64,000 bases of DNA from Oscillospiraceae bacterium (GTDB lineage Bacteria > Bacillota > Clostridia > Oscillospirales > CAG-272): NCBI GenBank assembly GCA_015065385.1, contig SVQK01000110.1, positions 86,204-150,203 of the forward strand, read 5' to 3'. The notes under the pieces were generated by a model that was not told the DNA's origin, did no database searches, and saw nothing but the letters and a program-made list of their open reading frames with translations. This document shows positions 16,480-26,366 of the stretch, piece by piece. Position 1 is the stretch's first letter; the number at the start of each line of letters is the position of its first letter. The translations under genes were made by a program, and so were the position numbers.

Positions 16480-17919
16480 TCAGTTTCCGGCCATCTGATC
16501 CGCCATCTTCTGATAGGTCTTGTTCAGCACCTTCATGATGGAGGCGGAATAGCTCGCCGGGCTTGCGTTCAGATCGTTCACAAACTTCGAAAAGTACTTG
16601 TATTCCCCGAGGGTTCCGGAGGGATCCACATTGTAAGAGAGGTCGCAGATCGCCTTCTCCCGCATCAGGCGGTAGACGTTTTTCGAATCCTCGTCGCGGA
16701 GGACTTTTCCCTCCACATACTGCTCGATGAACGCGTCCACCACATATTTGTTCGATCCCGCGCTGAGCGCCTCGACGATCGTGCCGGTTCTCGAAGGATC
16801 CGACAGCGTGATCGGGACCGCCATCATGCCCCCCACGGTCCAGACGGTGTAGTCGTCGGTTTCGTCGAGCTTCGGATAGGGCAGATAACCGAAATCGAAT
16901 TCCAGATCCCGCAGCAGAGCCGGGTCGGAGCCGTATCCCTCGAAGAGCGCGTTCCCGGCTTCGAACACCTTGTAGTGATCGTTCCCGCTCGTCGTGAAGT
17001 AGACGTCCGGATTCGCGGGAAGGGCCTGCATCAGTTCCACGATGCGGACGATCCTGTCGGACACCAGATTGAAGTGATAGCCCTCCTCGTCCCACGTCAT
17101 CGGCAGCTCCCCGAAGTTGAAGCCGAAACCCGCGATATAGGCGGGATTCATGGCCATGCCGTAGCGGTCGTCCTTGTCCGCCTGACCGTTGCCGTTCAGA
17201 TCGGCATACGCGTCCTTCGCGTACCCGAGCATCTTGTCAAAGGTCCACGTTCCGTTGTACACGTCCTCGTAGGGATAGGGGAGCCCCAGCTGCGCCATCA
17301 GCTCCTTGTTGAAGAGGAGGCGGAAATGCTGCTGGACGGGGAACGTGAGGTCGCTGACCGCAAAGTACTGCTTGTTTCCGAGGCGGTAGGTCCTGTTCGC
17401 GTTCTGGTTGTACCAGCGGGCTTCCAGATCGATGCCGCCGAGATCCTGCCAGTCGAACACGAGGTTCCCGGTGATATACGACGCGCGCTCGCCGGGACAC
17501 CAGAAGCAGATCAGGTCGTAGGTCTCGCCCTCGCCGGCCTTCACGACGTTTTTGAAGTCGCTCTCATAGCTGTTTTCACAGAGCTCTTCGACCCGGATAT
17601 CGACAAGATCCTCGACCTCGAGATTTCTCTGATACGCCGCGTCGTTCAGCACTTCGCCGGTCATTTCCTCGGGCGCGATGTAGATATTCCATGTTTTGTC
17701 AAGATACCGGATGACGGAGAAGGTATAGCCCTCGTAGTCCGTTCCCTCGGGAATGGAGGCATACCAGTCAAATTCCGTCTCTGCCTCCGTCTCTTCCGCT
17801 CCCGGAACGGACGAAGGAGAGGCTGAGTTGTTCTCCGCGCTTTCTTCGCTTGTCCCCGCGGCGCAGGCGGAGGAGAGGAAGAGCAGGAGAGAAATCAGGA
17901 TCGGAACGAATCGTTTCAT
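16480..17919 (-). CDS. Family-1 extracellular solute-binding lipoprotein
   Basis: 479 residues with a signal peptide and lipobox (LLFLSSACAAG), then a Ser/Glu-rich linker and a type 1 sugar-binding-protein body. A calcium-loop motif, DLNGNGQADKDDRYG, follows YNGTWTFDKMLGYAK, as is common in this Clostridia subfamily. It should capture oligosaccharides outside the cell for an ABC importer. No permease or ATPase is adjacent; the downstream partner is a GH43 enzyme, which suggests arabino- or xylo-oligosaccharides (inference). Two further orphan binding proteins in the window (32854-34341, 54389-55903) share the WT...DLxGxGxxD layout. Confidence 0.85.
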   Translation of the reverse strand: MKRFVPILISLLLFLSSACAAGTSEESAENNSASPSSVPGAEETEAETEFDWYASIPEGTDYEGYTFSVIRYLDKTWNIYIAPEEMTGEVLNDAAYQRNLEVEDLVDIRVEELCENSYESDFKNVVKAGEGETYDLICFWCPGERASYITGNLVFDWQDLGGIDLEARWYNQNANRTYRLGNKQYFAVSDLTFPVQQHFRLLFNKELMAQLGLPYPYEDVYNGTWTFDKMLGYAKDAYADLNGNGQADKDDRYGMAMNPAYIAGFGFNFGELPMTWDEEGYHFNLVSDRIVRIVELMQALPANPDVYFTTSGNDHYKVFEAGNALFEGYGSDPALLRDLEFDFGYLPYPKLDETDDYTVWTVGGMMAVPITLSDPSRTGTIVEALSAGSNKYVVDAFIEQYVEGKVLRDEDSKNVYRLMREKAICDLSYNVDPSGTLGEYKYFSKFVNDLNASPASYSASIMKVLNKTYQKMADQMAGN

Positions 17920-17969
17920 GAAGGTGCTCCTTTCGGGATGAATCAGGGGCGGATGGCTTTCTATTGAGC

Positions 17970-17998
17970 ATTATAGCATATGTTTTGATTCATTGCAA
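17970..17998 (-). promoter_or_regulatory. Promoter for the solute-binding protein/GH43 operon
   Basis: Minus strand TTGCAA (17998-17993), 17-base spacer, TATAAT (17975-17970). Confidence 0.75.
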
Positions 17999-17999
17999 G

Positions 18000-18048
18000 G
18001 AAAAAGGACAATCTCTTCGGCGGAAGCCTTGTCGTCGGGATCGTCCTT
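18000..18048 (-). terminator. Rho-independent terminator of the iol operon
   Basis: Read on the minus strand after the iolE stop: AAGGACGATC, loop, GATTGTCCTT, then TTTCC. This gives a 10-pair stem with one wobble, followed by a T-tract. Confidence 0.65.
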
Positions 18049-18132
18049 GTTTCGTGCTATGGGGTCCTATGCCTGAATAACGGGGAAAAGCCGCTTTCCG
18101 CTCCCTCGCCCGGAGCAAACGCGGACAGCGGA

Positions 18133-19029
18133 TCAGAGTCCCGTCTTCTCCCGGATGTACGCCCGCGCCTTCTGAGCGTATTCAAACGGATTGGCCTTCG
18201 CGGGATCCTGTTCCGCCTCCACGACGACCCAGCCCTCGTAGCCGCTCTTCTCGATCACGTCGAAGATCGGAGCGAAGTCCACGTCGCCGTCGCCGGGAAC
18301 CGTAAACACGCCGTTGCGGACAGCTGTCAGGAAGCTCCATCCCTCTTTCTGCGCCTGCTCGCGGATCGGGAGCCGCACGTCTTTCAGATGGATGTGGCGG
18401 ATCCGGCCGATGTATTTCTCGAGGATCGGAAGGGGATCGATCCCCGCGAAGGTCAGGTGCCCGCTGTCGAACAGCAGATAGACGAGGTCGGGATCCACGG
18501 AGGCCATAAAGCGGTCGATTTCCTCCGCCGTCTGAACGCCCGTGCCCATGTGATGGTGCATCGTGAGGGTCATGCCCTTTTCCTTCGCCAGTTTGCCGAG
18601 CTCGTTGTACCCCTTGATCACGCGGTCCCATTCGGCGTCCGTCCAGCGCGGCTTGTTCCCACCGAAGATGTTGAGGTCCTTCCCCTGAATGGAGTCGCCC
18701 TGCTCAGACGCGCCGATCACTCTTGCGCCGAGGGCGTACAGGCGGTCCCGGTGCTCGATGAAGTTTTTGACCGTGACCTCCATCGGCTCGGAGATAAACA
18801 GGGTGGAGAACCACGCGTTGCAGATCGTGAGGCCGCGCACGTCAAGCTTGTGCTTCAGGGTCGGGACGTCCTTCGGGTACTTGTTGCCGATTTCGGAGCC
18901 CTTGAAGCCCGCGAGCGCCATTTCGCTGACGCACTGTTCGAAGGTGTTCTCTCCCCCGAGGTCGGGCATGTCGTCGTTCGTCCAGCCGATAGGGGCGATG
19001 GCGAGTTTCACTTTATTCTGATCGAGCAT
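18133..19029 (-). CDS. iolE: Inosose dehydratase IolE
   Basis: 298 residues. It converts scyllo-inosose to 3D-trihydroxycyclohexane-1,2-dione, the second step of myo-inositol catabolism. The N-terminus [21 protein letters not shown] and the xylose-isomerase-like TIM barrel with [21 protein letters not shown] and HLKDVR are diagnostic of IolE. Length is standard. The ATG is preceded by CAGGAGAAG. It is the last gene of the iol operon, 21 bases after iolD, and is followed by a terminator. Confidence 0.94.
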   Translation of the reverse strand: MLDQNKVKLAIAPIGWTNDDMPDLGGENTFEQCVSEMALAGFKGSEIGNKYPKDVPTLKHKLDVRGLTICNAWFSTLFISEPMEVTVKNFIEHRDRLYALGARVIGASEQGDSIQGKDLNIFGGNKPRWTDAEWDRVIKGYNELGKLAKEKGMTLTMHHHMGTGVQTAEEIDRFMASVDPDLVYLLFDSGHLTFAGIDPLPILEKYIGRIRHIHLKDVRLPIREQAQKEGWSFLTAVRNGVFTVPGDGDVDFAPIFDVIEKSGYEGWVVVEAEQDPAKANPFEYAQKARAYIREKTGL

Positions 19030-19050
19030 ATGCTTCTTCTCCTGATTGAA

Positions 19051-20904
19051 TTAGAATTTTCTCGTGTCCTTCACATGTTCGCAGAGGGATTCGTAGGCCG
19101 CCGCAACACGGGGACTTTCCGAAACCTCGGCGACGCCCACGCGCCACCAGCTGTCGTATCCGGGCGTCATGGACCCGGGCAGAACCTTGATGTCGTAGAG
19201 GACGGGCCTGTCCTGAGTCAGCGCGTCTTCGAGGGCGGCTTTCAGCTCTTCCTCCGTATGAATGGAATAGGTCTTCAGCCCGTAGCCCTCCGCGCTCTTG
19301 GCGAAGTCGAGGGGCATGATCTCCCCGTCCAGTCCGCCGGTCTGCGGATCGCGGAACCGGAACACCGTCCCGAAGGTGTCGTCGCCCTGATTGTTCTGCA
19401 GATTCTCGATGCAGCCCCAGCCGGAGTTGTCGAAGAGGCAGAAGTGAACGCGCAGGCCCTCCTGCAAACAGGTCACGAGCTCGGAGTGCGCCATGAGATA
19501 GGTGCCGTCGCCGAAGAAGGTGTAGACCTCGTTCCCGGGGCAGGCCAGCTTCACGCCGAGCGCGCCGTTGGTCTCGTAACCCATGTTGGAGAAACCGTAT
19601 TCCATGTGGTAGGTGTCCCGGTTTCCGGGCCGGAACAGACGCTGCATGTCGCCGGGAAGGCTGCCCGCGCTTCCGAGGGCGATATCCGTCGGCTGCATGA
19701 ATTCGTTGATGATCCCGAGGGCGCGCGTCTGGGTGAGTCCTCTCGGATCCTCCTTGCGATACCAGTCGTCCGCGATCCGGAGCCATTCCGCCCGCTCCCG
19801 CTCCGCCGCTTCTCCGTTTTCCGCGCGATAGCCGACGAGTGCCTTCGTCAGCGCGTCGAGCCCTTCCCGCGCGTCGCAGATGATCGGTTCCCCGTCCATC
19901 TTCACGGCGTCGAACGGGCAGATATTGACCGACACGAGCTTAGTGTGTTCGCCGAAGAGCCATTTCGAGCTCGTCGTGAAGTCGGTGAGACGCGTGCCCA
20001 CAGCGATCACGACGTCCGCGTCCTTTGCGATCCGGTTGGCGCACTGGGTCCCGGTCACGCCGATACCGCCGAGGTTCAGCGGATGCTCCCACGAAAGGGT
20101 CCCTTTGCCTGCCTGCGTTTCGCCGAACGGGATCCCGGTTGCGTCAATGAATCTCTCAAGCGCGTCTCCCGCATAGGAGTACCGGACGCCGCCCCCGCAG
20201 ATCAGAAGCGGTTTTTTCGCTCCCCGGATGATCTCGGCCGCGCGTTCGGTCTGCGCTTCGGTCGGGACTCTTCTGTCCATGTGCCAGACGCGGCGGCGGA
20301 GGAAGGAGACGGGATAGTCGTACGCCTCGCCCTCCACGTCCTGCGGCATCGCAAGACACACGGCCCCCGTGTCCGCCGGGTCAGTCAGCACGCGCATGGC
20401 ATGGATCGCCGCGGTCATGAGCTGTTCGGGACGCTCGATGCGGTCGAAGTAGTGGCAGACCCCGCGGAAGGCGTCCGTCACGGTCTGGCCGAAGGAGTGG
20501 AAGAACTCCGCCTGCTGGAGCACGGGATCCGGCTGACGGCACGCGAAGGTATCCCCCGGCAGAAGGAGCAGCGGAATGCGGTTTGCCGTCGCGCAGCCCG
20601 CCGCCGTCACCATGTTCATCGCGCCCGGTCCGATGGAGGACACGCACGGAATGATCTCGAGGCGGTTCTTCTGCTTTGCGAAGGCAGTGGCCGCCAGAGC
20701 CATATTCTGTTCGTTCTTGCCCTGCAGAAACCGGATGGAATGCCCGCCCTGCTGCAGCGCCTGTCCGACGCCGACGACGCATCCGTGGCCGAAAACGCCG
20801 AAGATATTGTTGACAAATTTATGTTCAACCCCGTCCAGCTCCACAAACTGCTCGTCGAGGAACCGGACCAGCGCCTGCGCCATGGTCAGCCGAATGGTCT
20901 CCAT
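19051..20904 (-). CDS. iolD: 3D-(3,5/4)-trihydroxycyclohexane-1,2-dione hydrolase IolD
   Basis: 617 residues, a thiamine-diphosphate enzyme that opens the inositol ring to 5-deoxy-glucuronate. The N-terminal Pyr domain begins ETIRLTMAQALVRFLDEQ and contains the FGHGCVVGVGQALQQ segment. The C-terminal PP domain has the GDGTYLMA...NSGWGCIENLQ metal/diphosphate motif. Length and domain order match IolD rather than acetolactate synthase. It lies between iolB and iolE with short spacers (45 and 21 bases). Confidence 0.94.
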   Translation of the reverse strand: METIRLTMAQALVRFLDEQFVELDGVEHKFVNNIFGVFGHGCVVGVGQALQQGGHSIRFLQGKNEQNMALAATAFAKQKNRLEIIPCVSSIGPGAMNMVTAAGCATANRIPLLLLPGDTFACRQPDPVLQQAEFFHSFGQTVTDAFRGVCHYFDRIERPEQLMTAAIHAMRVLTDPADTGAVCLAMPQDVEGEAYDYPVSFLRRRVWHMDRRVPTEAQTERAAEIIRGAKKPLLICGGGVRYSYAGDALERFIDATGIPFGETQAGKGTLSWEHPLNLGGIGVTGTQCANRIAKDADVVIAVGTRLTDFTTSSKWLFGEHTKLVSVNICPFDAVKMDGEPIICDAREGLDALTKALVGYRAENGEAAERERAEWLRIADDWYRKEDPRGLTQTRALGIINEFMQPTDIALGSAGSLPGDMQRLFRPGNRDTYHMEYGFSNMGYETNGALGVKLACPGNEVYTFFGDGTYLMAHSELVTCLQEGLRVHFCLFDNSGWGCIENLQNNQGDDTFGTVFRFRDPQTGGLDGEIMPLDFAKSAEGYGLKTYSIHTEEELKAALEDALTQDRPVLYDIKVLPGSMTPGYDSWWRVGVAEVSESPRVAAAYESLCEHVKDTRKF

Positions 20905-20949
20905 GAGTGATTGCCTCCTTGTTGGTTCAAATACCCGCGGCTTGCGGAC

Positions 20950-21762
20950 TTATTGCTTGTCTCCGAAGTAAACGCTGTCCGGTTCCATGACCCAGAGGTG
21001 TTCTTTCAGGAATACCGGATACTCCGGCTGCTTGTACGGACAGCCGTCAAGGTGACGGATCGCCCAGAGATACCAGAGCGCGTACCCGGGAGCCGTGCAG
21101 TGGGGATGGGTCAGGCCGGGCGCGATAAAGACGGTGTCGTTGTTCTGAACCTTCACGACGTCGTCCCCGAGCTCGCCGTAGCCGAACCCGTTTTCCGGAT
21201 TGGTCTTGTAGTAGTAGATCTCCGGCTGGGGGTGATGGTGGGGCGGATAGCTGCTCCACTTGCCCGGGAATCCGATCACTTCGCCGAGCACAAGGTTCGC
21301 GTACGGGGCGTTTGAATAGTCGAAGATCGTGCGGACAATGCGGGTGCTCGTCTCGCGCATGAGTCCCGCTCCGCGGAATTCGTCCGGCGTGTCGGCGGGA
21401 AGATAGAGCTTGCTTCCGAATTCGCGCCCGTTGTCCGTCCGGAGGATGTTCAGCTCCGCTTCGTCCGAGAGACAGGTGATTTTCACGGCAGTCGCGCGGT
21501 CGGCGTGGATCGCGGTCGGAGGCACGTCGAAGCAGTTTTCGCGGTTCTCCGCGTGCTCTTTTCCGTCCCACTCGAATTTCACTTCGCCGTACACAAGCAG
21601 CGCGGCCTTTTCGAGCGCGGCATCCTCGAACCAGACGTCGCCCTTCTTCATGCGATAGACGCCGAAATCCATGAGCATGTCGGCGTGCGCCCCGTCCATC
21701 CGCGCGAGCCATTTCAGGCCGAAGGGATGCGCGCCGCGGGCTTTGATGATGTTTTCAGCCAT
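20950..21762 (-). CDS. iolB: 5-deoxy-glucuronate isomerase IolB
   Basis: 270 residues. It isomerises 5-deoxy-glucuronate to 2-deoxy-5-keto-gluconate. The bicupin fold shows a metal-binding motif YPPHHHPQPEIYYY, and the tail YLWAIRHLDGCPYKQPEY fits IolB. The start ATG lies one base after the iolG stop codon, so translation is probably coupled. Confidence 0.93.
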   Translation of the reverse strand: MAENIIKARGAHPFGLKWLARMDGAHADMLMDFGVYRMKKGDVWFEDAALEKAALLVYGEVKFEWDGKEHAENRENCFDVPPTAIHADRATAVKITCLSDEAELNILRTDNGREFGSKLYLPADTPDEFRGAGLMRETSTRIVRTIFDYSNAPYANLVLGEVIGFPGKWSSYPPHHHPQPEIYYYKTNPENGFGYGELGDDVVKVQNNDTVFIAPGLTHPHCTAPGYALWYLWAIRHLDGCPYKQPEYPVFLKEHLWVMEPDSVYFGDKQ

Positions 21763-21763
21763 A

Positions 21764-22783
21764 TTACGCCCCCGTGATCTCGCTGATCTTCACCGGACGG
21801 TGTTCGTCGAGCGACTTCTTCGCGGCCTTGGCGAGCACGACGCTCATGAGGCCCGCGTGGATCCCGACCGGCACTTCGGCGTCTTCGGCGATGGCGCGGA
21901 TGAACTGCCGCATTTCCTCGGTGAAGGAAGCCATGTACCGCTCGAGGAAGAAGAACTGCGGCTTGTCGCTCACGACGCCGGACGCGGTGGAGACCTTCAC
22001 GGTGGAATCGCCGTCGTTCTCGTCCGCGGCCATGCCGAGGCTGCCGAACACTTCGACTCTCTGGTCGTATCCGTAGGCGGCGCGGCGGCTGTTGTCGATC
22101 ACGCCGAGGGCTCCGTTTTCAAAGGTCAGCGTGACGATCGCGGTGTCCACGTCGCCCGCTTCGCCGATCCGCTTGTCCACAAGGCTCGTGCCCATCGCGT
22201 AGACCTCGGTCACGTCGGATCCCGCGAGGAACATCGCCATATCGAAGTCGTGGATCATCATGTCGATGTAAAGGCCGCCGGAGGACGCGGCGTATTCCGG
22301 GGACGGCGGTTCGGGGTCGCGGGAGGTGATCTTGATGATCTCCACGTTGCCGAGCGCGCCGCTCTGCGCCAGCTGCTGAACGTGTCTGTGGTTGTGGTCG
22401 AACCGGCGGTTGAAGCCGATCTGGAGCTTCTTTCCGCTCTTCTCCGCCGCCGCGGCCACGTCGCGGATCCGCTCGATGGAGGTGTGGACGGGCTTTTCGC
22501 AGAAGACGTGCTTTCCGGCGTTCAGCGCGGCGATGGTGATATCCGCGTGGGTGGGGGTGGGGGAGCAGACGAGTACCGCGTCGATGGCGGGATCGTTCAC
22601 GATGTCCATGTAGTCCGCGGAATACTTCGGAATGCCGAACCGCTCGGCGAGCTTCTTCGCGTTCGCCTCGATGACGTCGGTCACCATGACGACCTCGGCC
22701 TCGGGAATATGGTAGGTGATGGATTCGGCGTGGACGTTGCCGATGCGGCCCGCTCCGACGATTCCGATTTTCAGCTTGTTCAT
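21764..22783 (-). CDS. iolG: Inositol 2-dehydrogenase IolG
   Basis: 339 residues, Gfo/Idh/MocA family. It oxidises myo-inositol to scyllo-inosose with NAD. The Rossmann motif GIVGAGRIGNVHAESI is at the N-terminus, CEKPVHTS carries the catalytic-Lys EKP motif, and GGLYIDMMIHDFDMAMFL the HDxD motif. A clear AAGGAG site precedes the ATG. It sits between iolA and iolB. Confidence 0.92.
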   Translation of the reverse strand: MNKLKIGIVGAGRIGNVHAESITYHIPEAEVVMVTDVIEANAKKLAERFGIPKYSADYMDIVNDPAIDAVLVCSPTPTHADITIAALNAGKHVFCEKPVHTSIERIRDVAAAAEKSGKKLQIGFNRRFDHNHRHVQQLAQSGALGNVEIIKITSRDPEPPSPEYAASSGGLYIDMMIHDFDMAMFLAGSDVTEVYAMGTSLVDKRIGEAGDVDTAIVTLTFENGALGVIDNSRRAAYGYDQRVEVFGSLGMAADENDGDSTVKVSTASGVVSDKPQFFFLERYMASFTEEMRQFIRAIAEDAEVPVGIHAGLMSVVLAKAAKKSLDEHRPVKISEITGA

Positions 22784-22835
22784 AGCGTATCTCCTTCTGT
22801 ATGTCTTGGATGTTCTGTATTGCTTTACCGCGCGA

Positions 22836-24347
22836 TCAGAGCGAGCCGTCCCATGTGGAGACCTGCTCCTTCTTCATTTCTTCCTCGTCGAACCAGCGGA
22901 CGGTGACATTCTTGGATTCGGTATAGAACCGGAACGCGTCCTTCCCGTGGCAGTGCAGATCGCCGAAGAAGGACTGCTTGTGTCCGCTGAACGGGAATAC
23001 GCCGATCGGAACCGGGATGCCGACGTTGACGCCGACCATGCCGCCGTCCGTTCTGCGGGCGAATTCGCGGGCGTAGTAGCCGCTCTGGGTGAAGATCACG
23101 GAGCCGTTCGCAAAGGGATTGCGGTTCATGAGGGCGAGTCCTTCCTCGAAGTCCTTCACCCGCTTGATGCAGAGCACCGGGCCGAAGACCTCGCGCGTGC
23201 CGATGGTCATTTCCTCGGTGACATGGTCGAAGATCGTGTGGCCGATGTAGTAGCCGTCCTCGTACCCTTCCACCTTGATGTCCCGACCGTCGAGAACGAG
23301 TTCCGCGCCTTCCTCGATACCCTTTTCGATCCAGTCGAGGACGAATTTCTGATGGGATTTCGAACCCACGGGTCCGAGCTTCGAGGTCTTGTCATAGGCG
23401 GGGCCGACCTTCTGATCCTTGCAGAGGCGGACGATTTCAGCGACGAGCTGATCCGCAATGGCTTCTTCCGCCACGACGACGGGCAGAGCCATGCAGCGTT
23501 CGCCGGCGCATCCGAAGGCGGAGTTCATGATGCCGGCCGCCGTGCGAGTGATGGGAGCGTCGCGGAGCACGAGGGCGTGGTTCTTCGCCTCGCACAGGCA
23601 CTGAACGCGCTTGCCGTTCGCGGCGGCTGTTGCGTAGACGTGCTTGCCGACGGAGGTGGATCCCACGAACGTGACGCCGCGTACGTCCTCATGGGTGAGG
23701 AAGAGTTCGGCTTCGTTCCGGGAGCAGGGGACGACGTTGAAGATCCCGTCCGGAACGCCCGCTTCCTTGTACAGCTCGGCGAAGCGGAGGGAGGTCATGG
23801 GCGTCGTGGAGGCGGGCTTGAGCACGAACGCGTTGCCGCACACGATGCAGAGCGGAGCCATCCAGCCGACGGGGATCATCGCCGGGAAGTTCCACGGGGC
23901 GATTCCGGCAAATACGCCGATCGGCTCCCGGTAGAGGGTGGTGTCGTATCCGCTCGAGGTGTTCATCAGGCTCTCGCCCATGAGCAGGGACGGAGCGGAG
24001 CAGGCCAACTCCGTCATTTCCAGCGCTTTTCCGACGTCTCCCGCGGCCTCGCTCCAGCACTTGCCGTTTTCCGTCGCGCACAGGAGGGTGAGCTCGTCCA
24101 TGTGTTCCTCGATGAGGTTTCTGAGCTTCATCATGACGGCGGCGCGCTTGCGGACGGGGGTATCCTTCCATGCCGGGAAAGCAGCCTTCGCCGCCGCGAT
24201 CGCGGATTCGACCTCTTCCTTCGTGCAGCACGGAACCTTTGCGATCTCATGGCCGGTGGACGGGTCGTAGATGGTGTTGAACTTCTCCGATTTGCTTTCG
24301 ATGAATTCTCCGTTGATGAAGGGTTTCATCACTTTGATCTCTGCCAT
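22836..24347 (-). CDS. iolA: Methylmalonate-semialdehyde dehydrogenase (CoA-acylating) IolA/MmsA
   Basis: 503 residues from MAEIKVMKPFINGEF, ATG behind AGGAGA. It oxidises malonate semialdehyde from the inositol pathway to acetyl-CoA and CO2 with NAD and CoA. Family signs are APWNFPAMIP, FVGSTSVGKHVY, CEAKNHALV and the active-site Cys in GCAGERCMA. The E of the usual NAD-ALDH catalytic Glu motif is replaced as expected for the CoA-acylating branch. Long in-frame extension upstream to 24746 overlaps iolC in another frame and is not real. Confidence 0.93.
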   Translation of the reverse strand: MAEIKVMKPFINGEFIESKSEKFNTIYDPSTGHEIAKVPCCTKEEVESAIAAAKAAFPAWKDTPVRKRAAVMMKLRNLIEEHMDELTLLCATENGKCWSEAAGDVGKALEMTELACSAPSLLMGESLMNTSSGYDTTLYREPIGVFAGIAPWNFPAMIPVGWMAPLCIVCGNAFVLKPASTTPMTSLRFAELYKEAGVPDGIFNVVPCSRNEAELFLTHEDVRGVTFVGSTSVGKHVYATAAANGKRVQCLCEAKNHALVLRDAPITRTAAGIMNSAFGCAGERCMALPVVVAEEAIADQLVAEIVRLCKDQKVGPAYDKTSKLGPVGSKSHQKFVLDWIEKGIEEGAELVLDGRDIKVEGYEDGYYIGHTIFDHVTEEMTIGTREVFGPVLCIKRVKDFEEGLALMNRNPFANGSVIFTQSGYYAREFARRTDGGMVGVNVGIPVPIGVFPFSGHKQSFFGDLHCHGKDAFRFYTESKNVTVRWFDEEEMKKEQVSTWDGSL

Positions 24348-24403
24348 GGCTTCTGTCTCCTTGTATGTTTGAAAGGTTCGGGTTCGGTTCCGGAATTCCG
24401 GAT

Positions 24404-25411
24404 TCACATCGCGGTCACGACGCCGCCGCAGGACGCCTTCTTCTCGCGGATGAACGCGGCAAGGCTCTCCTCGTTCGGCATGTCGCGGCTGCACGCGTGG
24501 CTTGCGACGAGCATAGCGGCGGACGCGCTGCCCTGTTCGAGGGCGCCGGCCAGGGAGTCCCCGCGCATCAGAGCGTGCAGGAAAGCGCTTGCGTAGCCGT
24601 CGCCTCCGCCGAATCCCTTGAGCGCGTCCACGGGGAAGGGCTTCACCTTGTAGTTCCCTTCCCGACTGTAGGCGCAGGAGCCTTCCTTCCCGTGCTTGAT
24701 GACGACGATGGAGGCGCGCTTGCCGAGCCAGTACGCGGCCGAGCATGCGTCCGTCCCGTCGAGACCGAGCAGACGCTCCATGCGGTCAAACTCCTCGCGG
24801 CTGCCGAGAATGATATCCGCTTTTTCGGCGACGAGGGACATATAGACCGCGATCTCGTCGTCGTTCTTCCAAGTGTAGGCGCGGTAATCGGCGTCGAACA
24901 CGACCGGAACCGCGTTTTTCAGAGCAAAGGTCAGCGCTTTGAACGCCGCCTCCCGGGTGGGAGAGGTGCAGAGGGACGTGCCGGAAATCAGAAGGCAGGC
25001 GGAGGACTTGATGTAGTCCTCGTCCACGTCGGAGGGGCTGAGCATCAGATCGGCCACGCCCTCGCGGTACATCAGAATGGAGGATTCGGTCGGCGAAAGC
25101 ATCTCCGTGAAGGTCAGCCCCAGCTTTTCCCCGTGCTCGCAGCGGAAGATGTGGGAAGTGTCGATGCCTTCGTTCTTGAAGAAATCCGTCACAAACGTCC
25201 CGAACTGGTCGTCCGAAACCCGCCCGAGGAATCCGACCCGATTGCCCAGTCTGGCCATGCCCACCGCGATATTCGCCGGGGAGCCGCCCAGATATTTGTT
25301 GAAGTTCGAGCTTTCGTTCAAGGGCCGGTTGTAGTCCGTGGGGTTGAAGTCGATGGCGACGCGGCCCACGGGGATGATGTGCAGTGCTTTTGTGAGATCG
25401 AATGAGATCAT
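24404..25411 (-). CDS. iolC: 5-dehydro-2-deoxygluconokinase IolC
   Basis: 335 residues, PfkB sugar-kinase fold. It phosphorylates 2-deoxy-5-keto-gluconate. Visible motifs are GGSPANIAVGMARLG (substrate binding, PfkB signature 1) and GFGGGDGYASAF (signature 2 with the catalytic Asp). The N-terminal HIIPVGRVAIDFNPTDYNRPL is typical of IolC. The start lies one base after the iolJ stop, indicating coupling. Confidence 0.92.
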   Translation of the reverse strand: MISFDLTKALHIIPVGRVAIDFNPTDYNRPLNESSNFNKYLGGSPANIAVGMARLGNRVGFLGRVSDDQFGTFVTDFFKNEGIDTSHIFRCEHGEKLGLTFTEMLSPTESSILMYREGVADLMLSPSDVDEDYIKSSACLLISGTSLCTSPTREAAFKALTFALKNAVPVVFDADYRAYTWKNDDEIAVYMSLVAEKADIILGSREEFDRMERLLGLDGTDACSAAYWLGKRASIVVIKHGKEGSCAYSREGNYKVKPFPVDALKGFGGGDGYASAFLHALMRGDSLAGALEQGSASAAMLVASHACSRDMPNEESLAAFIREKKASCGGVVTAM

Positions 25412-25412
25412 T

Positions 25413-26231
25413 TTATGCCTTCCCTTCGCTTCCGAAAAGTCTGATGTAGCGACCCACGACCTGAGCGACCGCCGCCGTGGAGGCCTTGATGTTCTTATAT
25501 ACGTCGCTGCTCTGACACGCGCTCGCCTGCGCGATGAAAATATCGGTGGCGATGTTGATCTTGCGCATGCCGAGCTCGATCAGCTTTCTGAACTGCTCGT
25601 CCGTCAGTCCGCTCCCGCCGTGCAGAACGAGCGAGGCGCGCAGCTTGCCGTGGAGGTTCTCGAGGACGTCGTACCGGAGGACGGGGGAGGCAGCGTACAG
25701 TCCGTGCGCGTTCCCGATCCCGACCGCTAAGGCGTCGATCCCGATCTCGTCCATTTTGACGCAGTCGTCGATGGAGGCGATCTTCTCCTCGGCTTCCCCG
25801 CCTTCTTCCGTCTTCCCCACGCGCCCGACTTCGGCTTCAACGGCAGCTCCGGTCTTCGCGGCAAGCCGGACGATTTCGGATGTCAGCGCGATGTTGTCCC
25901 CGATGGGCAGCTCGGACCCGTCGCACATCACGGACGTGAACCCGAGCTCGAGCGCGCGCTTCACGCATCCGACCGTCTTGCCGTGATCCAGATGGACGGC
26001 GATCGGCACGCTTGCGATCTTTGCCGCCGCGATCATCATGGGAGCCATCAGCTCAAGCGGGGATCCCGTCAGTCTGGATTCCGCGATCTGCATGATCACC
26101 GGCGCGTGATTCTCCTCCGCCGCCTGCAGGACGCCGCGGACGCACTCCATATTCGCCACGCTGAACGAACCGACCGCATACCCGCCCTTTTCGGCTTCCG
26201 CGAGCAGGGTACGCATATTTACGAGGGACAC
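25413..26231 (-). CDS. iolJ: Class II aldolase IolJ (6-phospho-5-dehydro-2-deoxy-D-gluconate aldolase)
   Basis: 272 residues from a GTG behind AAGGAAGGTG; the next in-frame ATG would remove the conserved N-terminal strand. Class II zinc aldolase motifs are VHLDHGKTVGCVKRALELGF, GIDALAVGIGNAHGLY, LVLHGGSGLTDEQ and KINIATD. In an iol operon the enzyme cleaves 2-deoxy-5-keto-gluconate 6-phosphate to dihydroxyacetone phosphate and malonate semialdehyde. It is the first gene of the operon and has a leader of about 130 bases. Confidence 0.9.
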   Translation of the reverse strand: MSLVNMRTLLAEAEKGGYAVGSFSVANMECVRGVLQAAEENHAPVIMQIAESRLTGSPLELMAPMMIAAAKIASVPIAVHLDHGKTVGCVKRALELGFTSVMCDGSELPIGDNIALTSEIVRLAAKTGAAVEAEVGRVGKTEEGGEAEEKIASIDDCVKMDEIGIDALAVGIGNAHGLYAASPVLRYDVLENLHGKLRASLVLHGGSGLTDEQFRKLIELGMRKINIATDIFIAQASACQSSDVYKNIKASTAAVAQVVGRYIRLFGSEGKA

Positions 26232-26366
26232 GGAATATCACCTTCCTTTGATGAAGAATGGAAAATGTCACAGCATTGCCAGTATAAGAAAAGGTCCCGG
26301 CGGGAAAACGGCTGCTCCGGTTCCTCACGCTGTTTCCCTTCGCCGCGCCCGTACCTTCTCTATCGT

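Noticed and set aside
18388..20910. 840-codon open frame opposite iolE and iolD
   Set aside because: Antisense shadow of two unmistakable enzymes.
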